The notes under the pieces: model-generated
The model's input: only the letters and a program-made list of their open reading frames with translations
The model's database searches: none
Told to the model about the DNA's origin: nothing
IMG/VR virus record: IMGVR_UViG_3300036785_000806
Span: 1 to 31,925 of that record
DNA length: 31,925 nt
Reading direction: 5' to 3' (one strand)
Source of the DNA: a virus
Program-made: the position numbers and the translations under genes
Part shown: piece by piece, positions 24,467-28,947 of the stretch
How the letters are laid out: each line of letters begins with the position of its first letter
How positions within the stretch are numbered: the stretch's first letter is position 1

Positions 24467-24683
24467 AGTCGGAGATGTTGTCCGAATTCGTGAAGTATAC
24501 AGTTTCGGGACGGATGAGAATTTTACTGGAAAAGTAGGAGTAGTTGTTTATCCAGCAACATGCATAACTCGTAAAGGAGAAGAAATACCAGCTTCCTTTG
24601 TATGGGTTTCTGAAGACATGGCTGGATATTTCAAAGTAACTGAGTTAGACGTAATTGGGAATTGTTTTGCGGGAGTAAGGTAG
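24459..24683 (+). CDS. Small SH3-like barrel protein, unknown function
   Basis: 74 residues from the ATG at 24459. The pattern PKVGDVVRIREVYSFGTDEN followed by FTGKVGVVVYP, PASFVWVSEDMAGYFKVTEL suggests a small KOW/SH3-like beta barrel. The ribosome site is weak, and an in-frame GTG at 24429 is an alternative that adds ten residues. The frame is open further back, but that part shadows the previous gene. Its last 15-20 bases are also the 5' strand of the first stem of the structured RNA that begins at 24665. Confidence 0.55.
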   Translation: MPKVGDVVRIREVYSFGTDENFTGKVGVVVYPATCITRKGEEIPASFVWVSEDMAGYFKVTELDVIGNCFAGVR

Positions 24684-24758
24684 GGTATTTTCATATCCCT
24701 GGGAGCACCTACCGGCTGATCATCCCATTCACCCGCGATGGTCAGGGAGCCCGCAAAA
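24665..24758 (+). ncRNA. Three-way-junction RNA, unit 1 of a tandem pair
   Basis: Three stems enclose a junction. P1: TTTTGCGGG (24665-24673) with CCCGCAAAA (24750-24758), 9 pairs. P2: GGTAGG (24679-24684) with CCTACC (24708-24713). P3: CTGATCATC (24716-24724) with GATGGTCAG (24737-24745), 9 pairs with one G-T. The single-stranded joints are AGTAA, GG and GGAG. Unit 2 has the same joints with different stem bases. P1 starts inside the last codons of the previous gene, and its stop codon lies in P2. I do not recognise a known riboswitch or ribozyme. Structure is seen in the sequence; function is unknown. Confidence 0.7.
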
Positions 24759-24779
24759 ATCTTGCGTGGGTGGAGTGAT

Positions 24780-24817
24780 CGTCGTTTGGGCGACGTTAAA
24801 TAGATCTTAGGCCCAAA
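24780..24817 (+). other. Linker with possible H-type pseudoknot
   Basis: Between the two junction units, CGTCG (24780-24784) pairs with CGACG (24791-24795) around the loop TTTGGG. That loop is perfectly complementary to CCCAAA at 24812-24817, so an H-type pseudoknot can form. The tract is non-coding. Confidence 0.45.
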
Positions 24818-24820
24818 GCG

Positions 24821-24893
24821 GTTGTGGGAGATTAAGGATACTCACGCTATCCGGCTCACCGACACTATGCCCGCCGGTGAGGGAGCCCACAGC
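24821..24893 (+). ncRNA. Three-way-junction RNA, unit 2 of a tandem pair
   Basis: P1: GTTGTGGG (24821-24828) with CCCACAGC (24886-24893), 8 pairs with one G-T. P2: GGATA (24836-24840) with TATCC (24848-24852), loop CTCACGC. P3: CTCACCG (24855-24861) with CGGTGAG (24875-24881). The joints are AGATTAA, GG and GGAG, matching unit 1 (AGTAA, GG, GGAG). Both P3 loops end in CCCGC. Stem sequences differ between units while pairing is kept, which is strong evidence that the RNA structure matters. The 3' strand of P1 also overlaps a possible CACAG/CTGTG hairpin (24888-24902), so a switch between two states is conceivable. Confidence 0.7.
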
Positions 24894-24918
24894 ATGACTG
24901 TGAAGGTCACACAGAGCG

Positions 24919-25100
24919 CCACGGGATGCCACATCCTCTTGTGGTTCAGATAAACAAAAAACCGGTTTCTCTTAGTTGGGACACAAACCCCAATGCTAGA
25001 TCAAGTTTGTTTGTGAGCTTGGTCAATTGAAACGACGGGGGCATGTATGGTTTGATAATGAGCCGTTTGTGGGACGGTACTATCATACTGTACATGCCCC
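24919..25100 (+). other. Run of hairpins downstream of the tandem RNA
   Basis: Four hairpins follow unit 2. One has GGATG/CATCC inside a CCAC/GTGG stem, about 24919-24944. One pairs TTGGG (24976-24980) with CCCAA (24989-24993). One pairs GATCAAG (24999-25005) with CTTGGTC (25018-25024). The last is a 63-base hairpin, 25038-25100, with a perfect 10-pair base (GGGGCATGTA with TACATGCCCC), then about 9 more pairs and a CCGT/ACGG tip. None is followed by a T-run, so they do not look like terminators. With the two junction units this gives roughly 440 bases of structured, non-coding sequence. Confidence 0.55.
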
Positions 25101-25126
25101 TATTACCTATTCGACAAAGGAGCGTT

Positions 25127-25300
25127 ATGCCTGACAGAGTAATAAACAATGTCTCTGTTAAAGGGACTAACACATCCGCCAACGCTTTGTGTGAGGATTG
25201 TCTCGAGGAGATTTTATTCATAGAGAAAGTCGGCGGTGCTTGGGAAAGGGCGAAACATTGGGCTTTGATGCATAGATGTGATACTGATTTCGCGGCATAG
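25127..25300 (+). CDS. Small Cys/His protein, possible zinc-binding
   Basis: 57 residues from the ATG at 25127, which has AAAGGAG upstream; the frame is open back to 25043 but that part crosses the long hairpin. The sequence begins MPDRVINNVSVKGTNTSANA and has a CEDC motif, then a helix, then WALMHRC. A CxxC pair with a later H-x-x-x-H-x-C-like end could bind one zinc ion. It sits between the structured RNA and an SF2 helicase. Family not recognised. Confidence 0.6.
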   Translation: MPDRVINNVSVKGTNTSANALCEDCLEEILFIEKVGGAWERAKHWALMHRCDTDFAA

Positions 25301-25338
25301 CATACAAGGCTTAAATTTTTTGGAAGGAGGTGACATAA

Positions 25339-26526
25339 ATGGAACTGATGCAGCATCAACTAGACGCCATTGAGTTGTTAGGCAGTGGAAAGATCTTGTG
25401 GGGAGGGGTTGGCGTAGGTAAAAGCGCCACCGTTTTGGGATACTACATGAAAGCCGAACAACCTCGTGATATTTATGTCATCACTACCGCAAAAAAGCGT
25501 GACAGTCTTGATTGGGAGAAGGAGGCTGTCGGATTCGGTATCGGGCCTGAGTTGAGTGTAGCAGGTTTGATTACTGTCGATTCGTGGAACAACGTCAAGA
25601 AATACATCGGGATTAAGGACGCCTTCTTTATTTTCGATGAACAGCGCCTTGTGTCAAATGGGTCTTGGGTAAAGAGTTTCATAAAAATTGCCCGGGAAAA
25701 CCATTGGGTATTATTGACTGCAACCCCGGGAGATACGTGGTTGGATTATGCCCCCGTATTCATCGCAAACGGATTTTACAGGAACATAACCAACTTCAAA
25801 TTTGAGCATATTTTGTACGAACCATGGACAAAATATCCAAGAATTCGGATGTATTTGAAGGAGAAAAAGCTCGAATTTTTGCGTAATGATGTCTTGGTAG
25901 AGATGCCATATTTCAGTCACACAGAGAGATATTTGAACTATTTACCGGTCAAATATGATAAGGGTTTGTATAAAATTGTCTTCAAAAACCGGTGGAATCC
26001 TTGGGAAAATCGGCCTATTAAGGATGCTTCTGAGCTGTTTCGATTGATGCGTAGGGTAGCCAATAGTGATCCTTCACGCCTTGAAACGGTGCGTGAACTG
26101 ATGAAAACTCATCCTAAATTGATTATTTTCTACAATTTTAATTACGAATTGGCCATTTTAAGGACTTTGAAGGACGAAATTTCGGTTTTTGAATGGAACG
26201 GGCATAAAAAAGACCCCCCTCCAGAAGGAAATGGGGGTGATAAATGGGTATATTTGGTGCAATATATAGCCGGTTCGGAGGCTTGGAACTGCATTTCGAC
26301 GGACGCAATGGTGCTATATTCGCTCACATATTCGTATAAAAACTTCGTTCAAGCGCAAGGAAGAATCGACCGTTTAAACACTCCATTTTCGTCATTATTT
26401 TACTATATTTTGGCGTCAGATCTGAAAATCGATTTTGAAATAAAAAAATCTTTGCAGAATAAAAAGAATTTTAACGAAAAAAAGTGGATAAAAAAGGACG
26501 AAAATTTAGAGTTGTTTTTTGAGTAA
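25339..26526 (+). CDS. SF2 (SNF2-like) helicase
   Basis: 395 residues with a strong AAGGAGGTGA ribosome site. Motifs in order: Q-like MQHQLDAIELL, Walker A GGVGVGKSA at 22-30, Ia-region YVITTAKKR, Walker B FFIFDEQR (D100-E101, DEQR in place of DEAH), motif III LLTATPGD at 125-132, then a second RecA-like domain with KLIIFYNFNYE and motif VI AQGRIDRLN near 339-347. This is the compact form of helicase common in phages, able to use ATP to move on DNA, possibly in replication or recombination. The C-terminus is lysine-rich. It is smaller than most cellular SNF2 proteins and lacks extra domains. Confidence 0.85.
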   Translation: MELMQHQLDAIELLGSGKILWGGVGVGKSATVLGYYMKAEQPRDIYVITTAKKRDSLDWEKEAVGFGIGPELSVAGLITVDSWNNVKKYIGIKDAFFIFDEQRLVSNGSWVKSFIKIARENHWVLLTATPGDTWLDYAPVFIANGFYRNITNFKFEHILYEPWTKYPRIRMYLKEKKLEFLRNDVLVEMPYFSHTERYLNYLPVKYDKGLYKIVFKNRWNPWENRPIKDASELFRLMRRVANSDPSRLETVRELMKTHPKLIIFYNFNYELAILRTLKDEISVFEWNGHKKDPPPEGNGGDKWVYLVQYIAGSEAWNCISTDAMVLYSLTYSYKNFVQAQGRIDRLNTPFSSLFYYILASDLKIDFEIKKSLQNKKNFNEKKWIKKDENLELFFE

Positions 26527-26630
26527 AAAATGGAAGATTTTCAAAAGTTAAAAATGTGCCGCTTTTTAGGGTAGTTAGTGGTATTGGTATAAGTGCATGT
26601 TAAAGGCCCTTTTTGGGTAAAAAAATGGGG

Positions 26631-26773
26631 GGCGTCATATTTGCAAAAAACACATCAAAAAAGTCTTATATATATTTCTTACCTATTTACTCTGATCAGA
26701 TAGTATAGAGAGTATACATATATGACATTCTATTTAAGAACTTTTTCGATGTTTTTTCGCAAATGTGACGCCG
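26631..26773. repeat. Long imperfect inverted repeat with central palindromes
   Basis: The left arm (GGCGTCATATTTGC, then A/T-rich bases with CACATC, 26631-26669) is the near reverse complement of the right arm (26734-26773, ending GCAAATGTGACGCC). About 38 bases per arm match with a few mismatches and short gaps. Between the arms lie the perfect palindrome TCTGATCAGA (26691-26700) and the dyad GTATA-GAGAG-TATAC (26703-26717). The tract is non-coding and AT-rich. Replication origin, operator region and small mobile element with terminal repeats are all possible; no target-site duplication is visible at its ends. Confidence 0.65.
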
Positions 26774-26800
26774 AAGGATTTTTGTGGATTTGGAGCTAAA

Positions 26801-27337
26801 ATGTACCACGAATTCGAAGAAATTTGGAGAACTATCGAAGAATTCCCAAATTACGAAATTAGTACTTTTGGGAGAATTTACAACAATCGCCAAGATTGCT
26901 ACATGCAAACCAGCAAAACGCTGTTTGGACACGTCAAAATCACTCTAATGGATGAAAATCACGTCCGGCATACCAGAAGCGTTGCTAGAATCCTCGCAGA
27001 GGCCTTTATTTTGCCTTCTAACGCCCGCTGTACCCAAGTTGTGGTCCTGGATGGCAATCTGGGTAATATTTGGTTAGAAAACCTTGTGTGGCGTCCGCCA
27101 TGGTATGCGTGGAAGTATTCTCGTCAGTTGAAGGTTGAACAACCAACATATTTCAAAAATCTTTTTGTAAATAACATAACCAAAGAAATATTTTATCACT
27201 CAATCATCGAAGCCGGGATGGCAGAGGGATTATTATTTTCAGACATTTGGAGATCTACCTATACTGGCGAGCGCGTTTTTCCAGATGATTCAATTTTTGA
27301 AATTGTGGACATGAGAAAAAATGAAGGAGATTTTTAA
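26801..27337 (+). CDS. NUMOD4/HNH-family protein with degenerate nuclease motif
   Basis: 178 residues from the ATG at 26801, which has GGAG seven bases upstream; an ATG at 26765 is less well placed. The N-terminus EEIWRTIEEFPNYEISTFGR is a clear NUMOD4 DNA-binding motif. It is followed by a region shaped like an HNH homing nuclease (TRSVARILAEAFILP, then VVVLDGNLGNIWLENLVW). The usual catalytic N-H-x-D-G is V-V-L-D-G here, so the first histidine and asparagine are missing; it may bind DNA without cutting. The C-terminus, IVDMRKNEGDF, is echoed by a second out-of-gene copy just downstream. It follows the long inverted repeat. Confidence 0.75.
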   Translation: MYHEFEEIWRTIEEFPNYEISTFGRIYNNRQDCYMQTSKTLFGHVKITLMDENHVRHTRSVARILAEAFILPSNARCTQVVVLDGNLGNIWLENLVWRPPWYAWKYSRQLKVEQPTYFKNLFVNNITKEIFYHSIIEAGMAEGLLFSDIWRSTYTGERVFPDDSIFEIVDMRKNEGDF

Positions 27338-27377
27338 ACTTGTTGATATGAGAAAAGAAGAAGGGGATGATTTTTAA
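27302..27377 (+). repeat. Direct repeat: duplicated 3' end of the NUMOD4 gene
   Basis: The last codons of the gene (27302-27337, reading IVDMRKNEGDF-stop) are followed at once by a diverged second copy (27339-27377, reading LVDMRKEEGDDF-stop). The second copy has no start of its own and partly provides the ribosome site region for the next gene. It looks like the remnant of a duplicated or exchanged gene tail. Confidence 0.7.
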
Positions 27378-27387
27378 AAGGAGATGG

Positions 27388-27672
27388 GTGAATAAAAACA
27401 TTGAAGATAATAGGCGACGGATATATGGGAATAGGGGGATGTTTGATGTGACGGTTAGAGTTCCATATGGATTTCCAAATCCTGAAGAAGCTGCTGGATT
27501 TATTCAAGCCGCTATTTCAGAAGAGATGCGTAGACAAAATTGGATTGGAGAACCAACTGTGTTATGGCGTGAAAATGTTCCAGAAGGAAAGATTTGTATA
27601 TTTGAGCCAGGGCGTGGAATTAGTGAAGCAAGTATTAAAAATCTTCCTCATAATTTGATCGAGCCAGTATGA
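27388..27672 (+). CDS. Hypothetical protein
   Basis: About 94 residues if started at GTG 27388, which has AAGGAG four to five bases upstream. Alternatives are ATG 27367 (seven residues longer, overlapping the repeated tail) and ATG 27439, which starts the part that looks best folded: VTVRVPYGFPNPEEAAGFIQ, AAISEEMRRQNWIG and EGKICIFEPGRGISEA. It looks like a small alpha/beta protein. Its stop overlaps the next ATG (ATGA), suggesting coupling. No family recognised. Confidence 0.5.
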   Translation: MNKNIEDNRRRIYGNRGMFDVTVRVPYGFPNPEEAAGFIQAAISEEMRRQNWIGEPTVLWRENVPEGKICIFEPGRGISEASIKNLPHNLIEPV

Positions 27673-28043
27673 ATGATCCATTTGATGATTCACGATTTGT
27701 GGCGGGAACAGTCATGATCGGGCGCATGGGTGCTACGAATTTTCAAGTTCGTTTCTGCGAAGAGGAAGAGCCAACTGTCTGGATAGTGTCGGCAAGATGG
27801 GAGCGAAATAATAAAGAGCGTTGGGAAGCGGCAGGAGCTTTAGACCCAGGAACCGCTATGTATAGATTTCTTGAGTTAGTTATGGATGGGGGCGCATGTT
27901 TGCATTGTGGGAAGGTTACAAGTATCGACGATTTACCAGCTACAACGCCAATGGATACCGTCATGGATAAAATGTTTTGTATTTATCGTTATGACCCAGA
28001 ATTAAGAACTTATCGGCGAAGTTGTGAGGGTTTGAAGCCATAG
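27669..28043 (+). CDS. Conserved actinophage-type protein with a CxxC motif
   Basis: 124 residues. Segments IGRMGATNFQVRFCEEEEPT, WIVSARW, EAAGALDPGTAMYRFLELVM, DGGACLHCGK and FCIYRYDPELRTYRRSCEG match a pattern I have seen in many actinobacteriophage hypothetical proteins. A CLHC pair and a later cysteine (RRSCEG) could hold a metal ion. This is one of the better clues that the host is an actinobacterium. Function unknown. Promoter copy G follows directly. Confidence 0.7.
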   Translation: MNDPFDDSRFVAGTVMIGRMGATNFQVRFCEEEEPTVWIVSARWERNNKERWEAAGALDPGTAMYRFLELVMDGGACLHCGKVTSIDDLPATTPMDTVMDKMFCIYRYDPELRTYRRSCEGLKP

Positions 28044-28055
28044 AGTATTTCCTCG

Positions 28056-28082
28056 TCGCAAAAACATGTATTGATATGGAGA
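28056..28082 (+). promoter_or_regulatory. Promoter motif copy G, divergent
   Basis: TCGCAAAAACATG with a -10-like TGATAT at 28072-28077. The ACATG-to-box spacing is kept, but the TCGCA-to-box distance is 16 instead of 19. It starts 13 bases after the previous stop and precedes the nuclease gene at 28122. Confidence 0.45.
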
Positions 28083-28121
28083 GGAATCGCTAATCTGATA
28101 TTTATTTTTTTGGAGGAGCTT

Positions 28122-28424
28122 ATGTCTCAGAGCGAAGCTGTGTATCAGGCAAAGCTTATTAAGAAACTTAAGCATTTATTTCCTTCGTCAATTATACTTA
28201 AACCAGATGCCATGGATGTGCAAGGAATACCAGATATTTTAATTCTTTATGGTGATCGATGGGCGATGTTAGAATGTAAGCGTTCTTCAAATTCTTCACT
28301 TCAACCAAATCAAAACCATTATCTTGAGTTGTTTAATGCCATGTCGTTTTGTGAAATTATATACCCAGATATAGAAGAGATGGTACTTAATGATCTTCAA
28401 TTCGCATTTAGACTTAAAAGATAA
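28122..28424 (+). CDS. VRR-NUC domain nuclease
   Basis: 100 residues from the ATG at 28122, which has TTGGAGGAG upstream; an in-frame ATG at 28071 lies in the promoter region. The layout is that of a stand-alone VRR-NUC (PD-(D/E)XK superfamily) nuclease: SEAVYQAKLIKKLKHLF, a GIPDILILYGDRWAMLECKR core with the D and E-C-K residues, and PNQNHYLELFNAM. Such small phage proteins are expected to cut branched or structured DNA. The gene overlaps the next, also a nuclease, by 35 bases. Confidence 0.8.
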   Translation: MSQSEAVYQAKLIKKLKHLFPSSIILKPDAMDVQGIPDILILYGDRWAMLECKRSSNSSLQPNQNHYLELFNAMSFCEIIYPDIEEMVLNDLQFAFRLKR

Positions 28425-28947
28425 ACATGCGTTTTTAAGCCCAAGTAATTATCATTGGTTAAACTATAATGATGAAAAATTAGAAGCTCGGTATCTCTCG
28501 GCAATGGCGGCAAAAAGAGGCTCTGATATTCATGCTCTTGCCACGGAAGCGATTCGTCTTGGTATAAAATTAGCAAAATCAAATCAGGCATTGTCTACTT
28601 ATGTTAATGATGCCATTGGTTACAAAATGACCTCTGAACAGGTACTTTATTATTCTGAAAACTGTTTTGGAACTGCAGATGCAATATCATTCAGAAGAAA
28701 TAAGCTTCGAATTCATGATCTTAAAACTGGAATTGTTCATACATCAGAAAGACAGCTTGAAGTTTATGCAGCTTTGTTTTGTCTCGAGTATGGAATAGAT
28801 CCATACACAATTGAGGTTGAACTTCGGATCTATCAAAGAGAGGAAATTCGTATTTTTGACCCAACCCCAGATTTAATATCTCACATCATGCAAGTCATTA
28901 TGGAGTTTGATAAACAAATAGAGGCCATAAAGGAGGCGAGCCTGTGA
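28390..28947 (+). CDS. PD-(D/E)XK exonuclease, RecB/Cas4-like
   Basis: 185 residues. An N-terminal substrate-binding helix region (RGSDIHALATEAIRLGIKLA) leads to the nuclease core: ENCFGTADAISFRRN, then LRIHDLKTG with the D-x-K residues, then ERQLEVYAALF (the QxxxY motif). This is the usual RecB/Cas4-type arrangement. It starts inside the VRR-NUC gene and ends overlapping the GTG of the next gene, so the three form one coupled unit. In phages such enzymes act in recombination, DNA processing or host DNA breakdown. The iron-sulphur cysteines of true Cas4 are not seen. Confidence 0.75.
   Translation: MIFNSHLDLKDKHAFLSPSNYHWLNYNDEKLEARYLSAMAAKRGSDIHALATEAIRLGIKLAKSNQALSTYVNDAIGYKMTSEQVLYYSENCFGTADAISFRRNKLRIHDLKTGIVHTSERQLEVYAALFCLEYGIDPYTIEVELRIYQREEIRIFDPTPDLISHIMQVIMEFDKQIEAIKEASL

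Noticed and set aside
24665-24900. Match of the tandem junction RNA to glycine, purine, TPP or glutamine riboswitches, or hammerhead ribozyme
   Set aside because: The conserved core bases of those families, as I know them, are absent from the joints.
24940-25000. Possible tRNA suggested by GGTTCAGAT near the hairpins
   Set aside because: No matching T-arm, anticodon arm or 7-pair acceptor stem can be built.
25043-25126. Upstream extension of the small Cys/His protein
   Set aside because: It crosses the long hairpin, while the ATG at 25127 has a good AAAGGAG site.
24946-25359. Minus-strand open frame across the structured region
   Set aside because: No ribosome site or protein pattern; the region is better explained by paired RNA stems on the plus strand.
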